Assembly: GCA_024138025.1 (NCBI GenBank)
Contig: JAMXBD010000393.1
Location: 496,001 to 560,000 of the forward strand
Length of the DNA: 64,000 nucleotides
Direction of reading: 5' to 3'
Source: Combretum micranthum
Taxonomy: Eukaryota; Streptophyta; Magnoliopsida; Myrtales; Combretaceae
The translations under genes were made by a program, and so were the position numbers. The notes under the pieces were generated by a model. It saw nothing but the letters and a program-made list of their open reading frames with translations, was not told the DNA's origin and did not search any database. Positions 47,254 to 60,045 of this stretch are shown one piece after another (within the stretch, counting starts at the first letter, position 1; the number at the start of each line of letters is the position of its first letter).

Positions 47254-50200
47254 TGTAAGCCCCTAAATTTTACAGTAATTTATGAATAATTCTTAGAGCT
47301 GAAAGTCAAATCGAAACCCTAAAGTCAACATAGGTCAATAATAAGTTTTAGAGACCTTAGATTCAGCAAAACCGCGCTTGAAACCCTAAAACACATATAT
47401 ATATATATATAACTTAAGTTTATAGTTCGAAATTTTGTCCTATAACCAAAAAGATCATATTTGCCAAAATTTCAATTGTTTTGGACCCGAACAGGATCAG
47501 TTTCCAAAATTATGGCACCGACATGCAAAACGAGAAAAATATTTCGACAAACAATCTAGACTCATAATATAGTAAGAATTCGTAAAAATATTAGATAAAA
47601 TTTTTACTGCTCTTAAAAACATTAGATATAGCCTAATTACGTGTACTTTTGTTACTATAGGTAATTAAAATTGTCTTATTTACTATCCAATTACTATTCA
47701 CCACTATTTATTACTATTTATTTTTGTCTACTTTTCCTTACTACCTATTCTAACATTTCTTACACACCTATTCTTACATTTTCTTTTCCAATACTATTTT
47801 ATACATTACTTACTTTTCTCTCTATCCCTCTCCTATCCAAACCAATGCCCCTCTCTCTTTTCCTTCTAACTCTTTTTCTTTTTCATTTATTTAATTAACT
47901 TCAAAAATCCATCATCAAAACTCTATAAATATCTCCTTCCTCTTTTACTCTTTACACCTTTTTCATCTCATGCACTACCAAAACTCTCTTAGAATTTCTC
48001 CACACATCCACTCCTCTCCTCTCTCACGTAAATCGCTCTCCCTCACACTCATACACATTTCAAATTTTTTTTCTTTAGGTAACTATCCTAAATCCCATCC
48101 ATAAATCATGTTAACATAATATGAAAAATATATATGTTATGTTTCCATATTAATTCCATATGATGCATATGCTAGGGAATAGAAACATAGAAACAATATA
48201 TTGTTTATATCTTGTTAACTTCATGTTCATGTTTATATTATGTTGTATTATGTTAGTAAGTATATGTAGTATGTATATTTATAGAGCCTAAATGTTCACT
48301 AATCTAACTTTTATTTAATGCTCTATTGCTCATTATTTATTTCTTGCTAATAAAATAAGACTAGTCAGTCTTAGACTTGTCTATCATCAAGTCAAAACAA
48401 AAGGAGACTTGTCCATTTCTAAGTCTCAGGGAGCTCTGAATACAATCTAAGACTCTTATGTTTTCTTATTATTACCTTATTTTATTCATGACACTAGAAT
48501 TATTTCAAGTCTTGAAAAGCCTTGAAAATGATCTAAAACTTCCATGATTTCTTTTTCTTTATGCTTTTCCTATTTTTATGGTGACTGGAATTTATTCAAA
48601 TCCTAAAGAGACTTAAATGCAAGCTAAGACTCCCATAATCTTATTTTGATTTTTTTTTGTACTCTTGATTATCTATCTCTAATTTTATATGGATCTATGC
48701 TAATAATTTTATTCTTGATATAATTGCTACATTTTCTTTTTACTCATGTATGTACATGGTCATAAGTGATGTTATCATGATAAAATTTTCAAATATGTAA
48801 ATATTGGTAGTTCCTCATTTATAAACTAGCTTTCAAGACTTTATTTTCAACACGTAAAAAAAATTTCCATTAGGAATAAAAGAACAAAAACAAGCACTCA
48901 ATTAAACTTTTGAAATATCAAATGAGTTTTCCTAAAATGCAACTATTGATAATTTTTATTATGAAAATATTTTTCATAAACTTAATCATAAGGCATGTAC
49001 AAACCCTTTTATCAAAAACAAAAACCTAAACAAGTCTCTCACATGATCTTTTCTCAATATTTTTAGGGTTCCCACTTAGAATAAACTTGATCCACCAACA
49101 CATAGAAATTCATGTCTTGGAAAGTAATTAATCTAATATGAAAATAAAATATTAATGGATTCAAAATAAATATAAAATTATGATTTTTAAATTAAGTTTC
49201 AAATTAAAAAAATTGAAGAATTAAAATTTTATTTAAAAACCAAACTTAAGAAAAATTCATGGGGAAATACACTTAGAGTTTTATGTCACATATAAAAAAA
49301 AACCATGTCTTGTAAAATAAATTGTTAAATAAAATTTTTGAATAAATATAAGACCTTTAAGGTTTCAAAATGTATTGAACCATGATTTTTGTTAAGCCAC
49401 TTATTTACAAAATTTAACATAACGAATTTTGTCACAAGTCAAAAGATGATTTTTCATAAAACTCAATATTACTACTTTTTACAAAGATTGTTTTACTAAA
49501 TTATTATTTTGGAACAACATCACTAGGATCATGCATTTACTAAGAGTTAATATCAATACTAAGTGATTTTTAAAGATAGAAATACTTTTATGATTACTAT
49601 AGAGTGTCCAAGTAAAGTAAAACTTCAAAATATTAGAAAAACAAAGGCTGGAATGTTTTTGAAGCAATATGTACTACTCTTTTATGAATTCTTAATGACC
49701 TTAAATGTTAAAAATAACTTTATAAATAGATTGATCTTTTGAAGTAAGGAGAAAATGACTATTAATATGCGAAATTCTAAGTTAAAATGAGCAAATTATT
49801 ACCGTTTTAAGTTGGAATTTTTGCAACTAAAAAAAATGATGTGAATTAAATAAATAGAGTTAGAAATTTAAGTAGAACCTATATGAAATACTCATTTCGG
49901 GTATTTCTTTTATTTAGGTGATGAAGAGCTCGAAGCTTCTTAACTCAAAGACTATTACGATTAAGGAGCAATATGGCCAAGTGAGTTTATCTTATAAATT
50001 TATGTACTTATGTTTGTGCTTGTAGCATATAAGTAGTAGAAATAGAAAAAAAATAAAATGGAATATGTATGTGGGGATATTTATAGGAAATGATTGTGAT
50101 CATGGTGTTTGTTGAAATTAATCTAAGTATATCAGAACTTGAATTGTTGATAAATTAATTATCGTCTTCATGCCATGTTGTGGTGTTTGCAAAAATCTCC

Positions 50201-51050
50201 ATGATCACCCTCGAGATACTTTACATATATGTTAAGAACAAATTAATAAATTGGTCATGCATATCACAAAATAAGTTGCATTGCATTCATTGCTATATCC
50301 TTAGTGGAACAAGAGTATAGTTTGGTGGTAGTAGTAGCCTAAAAACCTACAAGTTTTTATGGTGTGTGGTAGCCTGGAAGATCTACAAAAACATATTTGC
50401 GAACTATAGTCGTATGTACTTATAACTCCTAATCCCGAATGGAGGACATAAATCCATTCAAACATATGGTTTTCAATTGATCATATGGATTATTTGCTCA
50501 TGTGGATATTGCATTTCATATACTTGTTTAATTATAAATTGTTTGATTGTTTTCATTAGGGTACATTATTATGGAAATATTCTCACTAAGAAAAGTTAAG
50601 CTTATACCCTATTAGATACCTTTTTCAGTATCTATACCTATGGCGGAAGCCACATGGGATTTTCACTCAGATATCGATCAAATGGCCTAAGGAGCTTTTG
50701 GAAGAAGTTTATAGTTCATTTTATTTTGGCATAGACTTTTGTGGAAAACTCCTCTTGTAAATTCATTTTTGGAAGATAACTTTTGGGATATTTGTAATGA
50801 CTTTGGTGGGAGTATGCCCCTAATAATTGTAAGACTTTAATTTTTAAGACTATGTACTTATGATTTTTATTCTTGAATGCTATTATTTGATTCTCTTAAA
50901 CTATTTGTTTCATAGGTGAGTCCTTTATTATCATCTAAGTACGCCTTACATCCAATATTGAAGCTTTTGCGTGACTAGCGTAGCCATTCCTAACCTTTAA
51001 TATTAAGTGTGGCGGATTGCCACGTTTATGGTGCCTTTTGGAACGTGATA
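47254..51050 (+). mobile_element. Solo LTR, family A copy 3 (3,797 bp), TSD ATAAA
   Basis: It begins TGTAAGCCCCTAAATTT and ends GGAACGTGATA (the final CA has become TA). ATAAA stands on both sides (47249-47253 and 51051-51055). It follows copies 1 and 2 landmark by landmark: TATA box, GTCTTAGACTTGTC (48370), GTTAAAATGAGCAAATTA (49780), CACTAAG..AAGCTTATACCC (50590) and GTGTGGCGGATTGCCACGTT (51007). No internal domain is present. Confidence 0.85.
47923..47931 (+). promoter_or_regulatory. TATA box of family-A LTR copy 3
   Basis: CTCTATAAATATCTCC lies 669 bp into the LTR, followed by a pyrimidine-rich leader with CACTACCAAAACTCTC as in copy 2. Confidence 0.6.
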
Positions 51051-51055
51051 ATAAA

Positions 51056-53750
51056 TATAATTATTACCTTGCATAGTTAAATATGAGGAATAATATGATG
51101 GTGATAAAAGGCTCTTATAGGCATACAACTAAAGTTTATAAATAAACAAAGTACTAATGAAGGGTGAAGAGATGGCAAAACAGGATAATAAAATAAATGG
51201 AAAAATGTTGGGAATGTAGATTTAGGTGAGAATTTTTAATAATGCTTTAATAATCATTATTAACATAATAATATTTAGGATACCTATGAATAATACTATG
51301 ATAGTAGACTCTTATGGGAAATTTTATTGATCATTAAAGTGATAATAGAAATTAAAATTATTATATACATTATTTTTCATCAATAGGATCATTTATCAGT
51401 ATTCTATCTATTAAAAAAACTATAGAAATTAATAATTTTTTTGCCACTATAGTAATTAGTATTTTAAATATTGAAAAATTTTATCTTCCCATCTTATTTT
51501 CTAATATAATTGATTTCATTGGCTATTCAATGACTTATATATCCAACAGTAATTACATAACTAAAATACTTTAGTATATCAATTATTATATATATTTGTC
51601 CATATGATTGATGATAACTAACTGGACAATCTAGTTGATGGAACTATAGAAGTTCCCTACAAATATTTCAATTATATTATGTTAACTTTGACCAATTAGG
51701 CCCAAGCTTTAGCCCAAGTCCACCAAATTATCCATATTCTAGAAGAGTTGTTAGTTAGAATTCTAGAATGCATTAGGTAGAGTTTCGAAAATATGGTAGT
51801 TTAAATAATATTCTAGATGCTTATCATAATCATCTAGATAAGGTAGATATTTTCATGTAGTATTCTAGATGGTAGTTGAGATATTCTAAAGACTATATTG
51901 TAACCATTAATTAAATCAATCTCAACCATTCATTAAGGAGGAGAAGACCTATGAATACGTTGTCCTTCCTCGTTTGTAACCAAGTCGAAAACTAAGAAAT
52001 ACAAAACTACTTCTACATATCTAAACACTTTCTACTTTGTTTTATTAATTTTCTATGCAAATATCATTCTCACACCCTCCTCTATAAACCTATAGATTTG
52101 GTGTAAATATGAATCATCAAATGAATGATGTGCTGATCTATAAAATGAAAATAAGATATGGGCTATAGAATTTTCCTTAAAGTTAGTATTAATAAGGTAT
52201 AAATGAGAAAGAAGAGATAAAATATGGAATATACAAACAATTTAGCTAAAGGTAAGATTTTTGTTAATAAATGAAATTAAAGGCAAAATATTGAAAGTGA
52301 AGATTTTGGTAGGACTCAATAACAATGCTTTAAAATAATTATTATGTGTTAATAGCCTTACAACCTAGTGACATCCGGTCCAAGTCTTCATCTTTGAAGT
52401 GCTAAGTTTGATTTTTCATATTAGAATATTGTAATGATTCTATATGGTCATATTGTAATAGCCCCTGTGGCCTATGGAGAAAAATAAAGAATAAAAAAAA
52501 TTATTACGTTACAAAGAAGTCGAGCAATGCTATTATGATGTTTCATGGACACTTATAGGCATACTTTGGGTTGAGACTGAATGAATGATAAGATACAAAT
52601 GAGGGGCAGAAGATAAAACGAAAAATAGAATGCAGAAGTGAGAAAATTTATACTTTTGATAGTAAAAGGAAATCAATGTCAACATTGTCGGCAGAGAGAT
52701 TTTGGTATCAAACTTTTTTTCCTTGGCGAATTGGTATCAAACATCAAATCCACTTTAAATACAATTTTACCTAATATAGATTTTGAATTAATGCAAAAAA
52801 TGTTATAATAAAAGAATAAAAGTCCAATAGTGAAAATATAAACAAATTTAATTAATAAAAAAGGTCGTTATGTAAAGTAAAAACTTTTAAAATTAAATAC
52901 TATAATAGATAATATAAGTTAAAAGAATTTTGTGAGTTTTGGACTCTCTCTCTCTCTCGCGCGCGCACACACACACACAAATATGTAATCGTTTCCGGAA
53001 AATGTACATCACTAGCTTAAGAAAATAAAGGATGTAACCTTTTTTTACATTCTTTCCTTAGGTGAGGTAGCTGGTGGTGGAGATAATACAAACAAGAGCT
53101 ACAGAAAAATATAATAAGGTTTATCTCTCTTTTAATTGATTAATTGGTATTCAATATGGTTATATAGATACAAGCTATATAACGTTTTTTTTTTTTCCTT
53201 TTTCTTTTCATAAATTACTGTTTTTTTGGACATGTTTTGTGATAATAATTACATGTAATGTTCTAGAATGGCTTATGACGCAACAAGAAAGTTTAATATG
53301 TAGGATTTTTTCAAATGCAACATAATTGCCTTATGGAATAAAGGAGAATTCCAATCTCTCCTTGTAACACAACAATTGTAAAATGCATTTGTAGTTGACC
53401 AAAAATTAAAATCATTATATAAATATATATATATGAGTATTGTTATGGGTGTATTTAAAGTAATCATTAAGAAAATTAAAGAAGCTTTTATCTTTTTTTT
53501 TTTTCCAATTTGATTGGACATTCTAAAGAAAATCTTATGAAATCTATAAAAAGGCATTTTGTTTTAGCACCTTCAGAAATAATATCGGGCCACTAGCTAT
53601 TATCATCCTCAGTTAAATAATTATGATGATGTGATGACATCAACTTCCATAATTGTTTAAGAAAAAATTTGAGTCACTAATGATGCGATTACTCCTTTAA
53701 TTAAGCACTAATCAAATTATCTTAACTAACGAAGAATCTCTACTTACTTC
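51056..53750. other. Intergenic DNA upstream of the FQR1-like gene
   Basis: No gene. The stretch 51680-52080 (TTCTAGAAGAG, CTATGAATACGTTG, TTTGTAACCAAG) resembles the promoter and leader of a copia-type LTR, plus strand. Its edges and target duplication could not be placed. The minus-strand frame 53557-53273 has no recognised motif. Confidence 0.4.
52944..52979. repeat. Compound (CT)n(CG)n(AC)n microsatellite
   Basis: CT repeats pass into CG and then AC repeats over 36 bp, a Z-DNA-prone tract about 960 bp before the FQR1-like start codon. Confidence 0.95.
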
Positions 53751-53751
53751 C

Positions 53752-53757
53752 TATATA
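53752..53757 (+). promoter_or_regulatory. Candidate TATA box of the FQR1-like gene
   Basis: TCCTATATAGTC lies 156 bp upstream of the start codon. It gives a leader of about 125 bases. A second candidate, TCTATAAAAAGGC, is at about 53535-53548. Confidence 0.45.
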
Positions 53758-53853
53758 GTCACCTTATTTCCATCATATTTGTCGTCAATTTCCGATCGCA
53801 TATAGCAGGCTCTTGCCATAAAATACACCGAAAAGTAAGGAGACCGGGAAACG

Positions 53854-53882
53854 GAGACAAAGAGCTCAGAACATCAGAGACA
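53854..53882 (+). promoter_or_regulatory. Two GAGACA (TGTCTC) auxin-response-type elements
   Basis: GAGACA occurs at 53854-53859 and 53877-53882, in the likely leader just ahead of the start codon. GAGACA is the complement of the canonical auxin response element, and Arabidopsis FQR1 is known as an early auxin-induced gene. Function here is an inference. Confidence 0.35.
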
Positions 53883-53907
53883 GACACGCGTAGCAGAGAA
53901 TCCATCA

Positions 53908-56900
53908 ATGGCCACCAAAGTTTACGTTGTGTATGTACACCTTCTAGTTTCCTCTGTTTTATGTTGTTCTGCCTCTGACTCTTGTCTGTCAACAAGTCCT
54001 ACGCTCGAATAAGTAGCAAGTTGAAATTGCGTTTTTAGCTATAATTTTGCATCGTTTCTGGATTTAAATCTCTATTTCGAAATGGTATGTTTATGTTTTT
54101 GGTGCAAACCTAAACACAACCATATCAAGAAGTCGTGTTAGCTGACTAGTTATCGGTTTCATTTCATCTTGCAATAAGCACAGTCTAGTTCAGATTGCTT
54201 TCTGCTATTACCATGTTGATCAATTTTCTGGATTTCAATTAATGTCTCGAACATCACGACCAAAACAAATTAATAAATAATATTATAGAGAAACTAGCAG
54301 TTGTTTTTGCATCTTCTTTATGAATTCGAACTACCTTTAGTTCTTCATCCTATGTACTTTGCTGTTCTAGTATTAATCTGTGATCATAGTGGTATCACTC
54401 CTCTCGTGGCGATCTTATGAAATGAGTGCCCATATATAAGTGTATTAAACAAGATATTTATCAACTCTGTCTTTTGGCCTTGCTTGTTTTTATTGTTTTG
54501 GAGAGTACCACTTTGGATGTGTTCTTGCTTTGTTCATTTGTTTTTTAAGGTCATGTGTTGTGCTGGTCAATCCTTAATCTTACTCCAAGAACTTGAAATG
54601 AAAATATTTGTTTTTGGAAAGTCTGCATTGTCGGTCTCAGTTATTATATTAGGGTAACAAAGAACAGTTAGTATGACATTAATAATGGATTGATATGCTA
54701 TGACACCAAATGTGGAATAAACTGAAAAATCCATTATTACTCTGGTAATATCTATGGAATCTTGATTCCATTCATTAGTATTGTAGTAATTGTTAAAAAT
54801 ATTTTTATTTCTGGGATAAAACAAATATATGCATATCTATAATATTAAAAGATTTTGATAATATCTGAGAATCAATTCCACCCCCAAACCATCAAATGGA
54901 TCTCTTAATATCAGAATTTACGATTTTAGTAGATGGCGTTTTCAATTTTAGAAAGCCATTCTAAATAAGGGAAATGAAATATGAACCTGGAATTGCAATT
55001 CCAGTTTGAATTTATCTCAAAAATAGTCTAAATGTATTTGCTAAATGGGTTAATTTTTACAATAAGTAATCTGATAGCTTTCAATAAATCCATTTTTGGG
55101 TCGTAACACGTTTACTATAATTACGCTTGTTCGTGCCAGAGAAGGCACGGAATGAAAAGAATATTTCTGTTGCTTGAAGATGACTGTTAATCATTAATCA
55201 GCCAAGGGGAAAGTGATAGTGAAACTTGACCAAACTTTTTGAATCATAATGGAAAGAGAGAAATGCTAGTCTTGTGCTTTTTAGTGGTCCCTTAATTCAT
55301 CATTCCTCTGATTAGGTTGCTTTTCTCTAAATTGCATATTCTAGTAGGAATAACTATGCAAGGATAATAATTATGGGACATTAATTAGGTTGCCTTTCCT
55401 AAGAAGAAAGCCTTTTCATCCTGGGCTAGGACAACTGTCAAAAGCAATTGCATTATAAAATTAGCAATATTTCCATCTAATTCGGCACATAGGAAAAGAA
55501 AGGCTAAATTATAGTTAAACACTGGAAAATTTTCCTACCAATATAATGATAATTAGTCTTTTGTATAAATATAAGATTGTAAGTTTTTTTTTTTTTTTTT
55601 TTAGCCAATTCATCATCTGACTTTAGTGTTTTCTTGACTTGGTTAATATTTATTGAAATTTGGTTCAGTCAAGTTGCAAATGGACACGAAATGATGATTA
55701 CAATATATAAAAGATTAAATCGGCACTATATTAGTAGAAAAATTTTTCATAGGATATGAATATAATTTCATAGAAACTAGGTTTTTATTTTATTTTATTT
55801 TATTTTGGGTAATTTAATACTTTATATGGGATGTCCATAAAGAAATTAATGCACAATCAACTATATAGATTATGTGGGTAGATAAGTCAAAACTGGGACT
55901 TATGGTATTTAGCATAATGTTTCAAGATGTTCATGAATGAAGCAATGATTTGACAAAATTGGAAATTCCACTTGGTCGTAGTGCTTACCCCGTCCCACTG
56001 CTTAGCTGTAGCTCTATTATCATATTATGTTGTCCCTGTTGCATCTTCTAGAACCTAGTTTAGTGACAAATTACATATGCATAATGCTTCTGTCGGCCTT
56101 CCACTAATGATGCATGAGATTACACAAATCTAGTGAATGAATGTTTCGCCCCCAAATTATGGTTCAGTGACACAAGCGTCGGTTTCAGCACGTAGTTATT
56201 CGTATGTTGTCCCAGCAAATTTCGGCAAGATTATTAGTTGGTTAGAAATGGACAGATAGATATTTGCAGTACTAAAGTTAGTGTCTCAGAATTTGACTCT
56301 CACTATTCGCTAGCTGCTTAATCATTATTGGTTGCAACATTATTGGCGTAGCGAAATTAACACCACAGGGGAATCTAAAATGGATCCCTAAGCCCTGAAT
56401 TGTGTTATCAATGTTTCTTTCAATGATTGCTTCCGGGATTTCAATATAAAATTTGAAGATGTATGGGTATATATATTTTTAGTTGTCACGAATGATTTAG
56501 CGGTTTACTTGTACCTAAACAATGTTTTATGGATGTTTGAAAAATAATGGACTAATGTCATAAATAGTATTTGAACTTTGTCAAAATATATAATTATACA
56601 TCTAAAAGAATTTTTTGTGCATGTTAACAGTATCTTTATCAAGTTCTTTTAGTAACTAAATTTATCAATTTCAAAGTTTTTTATTTATCAAATTGATCAA
56701 TTTCAAAATTCATGTACTAAATTAATCATTTTTAAAGTTTAGATGTCTAATTGCATATTTTGTCAAAGTTCATATACCATTTATGATATTATCCTAAAAA
56801 TAATTTCTCCCTTGATATGCACGGATTTCTTCATAAAAGGGGAACAAAAAAAATCAAAGATCCAATATGAAAGCTTGGTAAATCTTAATGGCCTGAATTT

Positions 56901-58394
56901 GATTTCATGATACAGTTATTACTCGATGTACGGTCACGTTGAGAAACTTGCTGAGGAAATCAAGAAAGGTGCTGAATCCGTGGAAGGTGTAGAAGCAAAA
57001 CTTTGGCAGGTAATTCCAACTAAACCATACCATATAAATAATTTCCAGAGTTTTTCCATTTAATAATTTAACTTGTTACCACATCGCCGCATGTTAGACA
57101 GACAATTATAAGGGGAAGAAAACATAGTTCGGAATTTGGGATTTTGTAATATGGTCTGATCAGATAAAATCGTTCCTTCTATCATTTGATTATTGAAATT
57201 TCTATCACATTAGCTTATGCATCATTATCGATTGTCAAATAATGATCCGAACGGTCTCGTGAATAGGATTATAAATAGAAACAATTATAAAAAAGAGTGA
57301 TTTAATTCAAATTTATGATGTAGGTTCCTGAAACTTTGCCTGAAGAAGTTCTGGAAAAGATGAGTGCACCACCAAAGAGTGACACGCCAATCATTACTCC
57401 AAATGAGCTAGCTGAAGCAGATGGGTTCATCTTTGGTTTCCCAACAAGATTTGGGATGATGGCTGCACAATTCAAAGCATTTATGGACGCAACAGGTGGT
57501 TTATGGAGAACACAACAGCTCGCAGGCAAACCTGCTGGTATCTTCTTCAGCACTGGCTCACAAGGAGGTGGACAAGAGACAACACCGTTAAGTTCCATAT
57601 ATCTTTTTAATCATGTCAATATATTTTATTTTTATTGCTCCCTGAATTTCTAAATTATGTTTATCATCTCTCCATAACCTTAAAAAGTATGCTTTTACAT
57701 CCTGAACTCATCATAAATCTTCCAAAACCGTAGTTAATGGGAATCTCATTTTAAGCATTTGTGATGATGACTTTGATGTATGTGCATATATTCAAAAGCT
57801 AGATAAAGATAACATGTACTTTTAAAGTTTAAAGGTCTCTTTAAATCTATTCACCGGTTAGGAGAGGTGAATTGGGTTTTATATTTCTAATTCTACCCAG
57901 TTATGTATTTTATCCCCTTATTATTTGAACCATTCCTAGAGCTCCCAAAAGGGGCGAACTATGGATAAAAAGCTCATGAGCAGCAACGGTTTTAGGCATT
58001 GATATTATTTGCACGTATATACATTTCTTCAATAGTTTAACAAAGATATGTTTTGACAGTTTAGGAGGTCTATTTGTAGGTGATTGATAGTTATGTTCAC
58101 TGTAATTGTAATTTCACTAAATGATTCATTACTAAATAATATTTTTATTGTTGATTATGCAGCTTGACAGCAATCACTCAACTTGCTCATCATGGAATGA
58201 TTTTTGTTCCGGTCGGGTATACATTTGGAGCTGGAATGTTTGAGATGGAAAAGGTGAAAGGTGGCAGCCCCTATGGCGCAGGAACCTTGGCTGGGGATGG
58301 CTCCCGACAGCCATCAGAGCTAGAACTGGGGCTAGCTTTTCACCAGGGGAAGTACTTTGCTGGTGTGGCAAAGAAGCTCAAGGGAAGTCCTTGA
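53908..58394 (+). CDS. FQR1: NAD(P)H:quinone dehydrogenase, FQR1/WrbA type (four coding exons)
   Basis: Coding exons are 53908-53930, 56916-57009, 57324-57586 and 58163-58394. All introns are GT-AG, and the frame stays intact for 203 residues, the normal plant FQR1 length. The start (MATKVYVV) matches the family, and the 23-base first exon splits a Val codon. The FMN phosphate loop YYSMYGH is at residues 9-15. The flavin-ring segments are FPTRFGMM (78-85) and [13 protein letters not shown] (114-126), followed by HHGM and [11 protein letters not shown] and the WrbA-type [20 protein letters not shown]. Family members are tetrameric FMN enzymes that reduce quinones to hydroquinones by two electrons, limiting semiquinone radicals, and in plants associate with cytosol and plasma membrane. 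There is no signal peptide. Introns are 2,985, 314 and 576 bp. Expression evidence is not available from sequence alone. Confidence 0.95.
56549..56794. mobile_element. MULE-type MITE in FQR1-like intron 1, 246 bp
   Basis: Terminal inverted repeats of about 60 bp: the left arm GGACTAATGTCATAAATAGT and the inverse of the right arm GGATAATATCATAAATGGT continue with TGAACTTTG.CAAAATAT. The 9-mer AAAAATAAT lies at 56540-56548 and again at 56796-56804, one base off the edge. It ends about 120 bp before exon 2 and leaves the splice site intact. Confidence 0.75.
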
Positions 58395-58907
58395 GCATTA
58401 AAATGCTGGAATTATTGGCTTTTTCTTATAAATCATAAATATTTGCTGTCTTAAGTTCCCTGGAATGTTTCCAACAGTTTGCAGTATTCCATAAATTGTC
58501 ATAAGATGTGCTTATAGAATATATTAGTTTTACGAATAATAGTATGTCGATCTTCTACGTAATGAATTGTGATAACGATACAAAGATCTGGTTTTATTTT
58601 AGATAATTTTTTTGTAGATCTAGTTCACTTATATTGGATGAATATTTTCTGTACCAGGATCGCTATCGCATAATTGCCTCAGTAAATAATAATATATCAC
58701 ATGATATTTATTATTATTTATAAAAAATATAAATTAATTAGAATCAAATTAATAATACATGGTATATTATCACTTACTAGGATAGTAATTAGATGACAAG
58801 TTGGGTTGTAAAGCAAATCTCCATCTAAGTATACGGACCCAATTAAATTTAATTAAGTATCCATATTGAAACTTTTAGAATGTTGGATAGTAGTATAATG
58901 TGGTACC
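58395..58907 (+). other. 3' flank of the FQR1-like gene
   Basis: It contains the presumed 3' UTR. The likely polyadenylation region has TAAATCATAAAT at 58429-58440 and ATAAATTGTCATAAG at about 58490. No further gene is seen before the LTR at 58908. Confidence 0.5.
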
Positions 58908-60045
58908 TGTCATGCCCCAAAGAGAGTTTAGAGCACCAACAATTCTGTGATGTATAATACTAAAGCATTATAGGCAAATGATATTCTTAAGTAATTGAGC
59001 TTCTAATAAATTTTAAAGTAAAAAATTCTTATTTGAATTTCATAAATAATAGTAAATAATCTCTTAATAATACATTAAAAACTTTATAATACGAATATTA
59101 AACACTTGGATTAATAACAAAACAATCTCCAATGCCACTAAACATTTAGCTTGTTGAGTCTCTTACCAATATTCAACCGACAGCAGTTAAAACATCTATA
59201 TAAGCATCATCATTATCACCTGAAAAAGAAAGGAATGAGCTGAAGCCCAGTGCAATAACAATACATGTATACACAATATGATCACATATTCCTATACTAA
59301 TGCACATGCAACAATCATCAATTTATATATTTAATTAAGGTGGAGCAAATCAACAAAGGAGCACTCACACACCGGAAACATGACAAGGAACCTAGGATTC
59401 TTGAGTAGCAGCAACTGCTCAGAAGGTTGATATAGACAGCTCAAATATCTATATCTCCTCTCTCTATCGAAGTAATAGCCTCGTCTAAGGGTCACAGTCA
59501 TTACGCATCTCTACCTATCTCAGCTCATCACATTGTTCAATTTAACAGAGCCCATGATCCTAAATTGTACAAGTGCGACTTCTCATTGATATATATAGAA
59601 ATTATCTTGCTACCATTTTCCATCATCACCTACCCATTGAGCCATCCTCGATGGCCTAAGCGTCTAACTATCATGTTGACAATGCCTAGCATGGTTGTTG
59701 CCCTCGGACCAAGTCTAGAAACGACCACACAATAACAATCAATCATGTATTAAGCCGTCTTTAAGTATCAATTCATTTAGGATGCTTATCCTAAATAAGT
59801 AACAAGTAAGTCACTACGTACTTGTACTCAAATAGGAAATCTTACCACAAATAGATAACAAGTGATCCACAGAATAAGAATCTTGACTGTGCCATGGATG
59901 TGCCACTACCATGAAAGCGAATTTGGCACGATTGAGGTGCAAATCGGCAATCGCCGACCGCTCCACAAGGTTACACATTTTGCTTCTACCACGTGCACTT
60001 GTTGTAGAAGCTTGGAACAACCAGATTTTCAATTGCTAGAAAAAA
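58908..60045 (-). mobile_element. Decayed gypsy LTR fragment (third LTR family)
   Basis: It starts TGTCATGCCCCAAAG, the inverted end typical of gypsy LTRs, preceded by GTACC. The composition and text (AACAATACATGTATACAC, GAGCCATCCTCGATGGCC, TTGCCCTCGGACC) are those of a plant Tat/Retand-type LTR. It does not align with family A beyond the first bases. The right edge (about 60045) is a guess and no matching GTACC was found, so it is probably truncated. The frames 59814-60032 and 59862-60140 within it are not believed. Confidence 0.5.

Noticed and set aside
51060..52640. Loosely repeated AATGAGAAAGAAGAGATAAAA-type text (about three times)
   Set aside because: Similarity is weak and composition-driven; unit edges could not be defined.
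57302..57598. 98-codon open frame on the minus strand
   Set aside because: It is the antisense shadow of FQR1-like exon 3.
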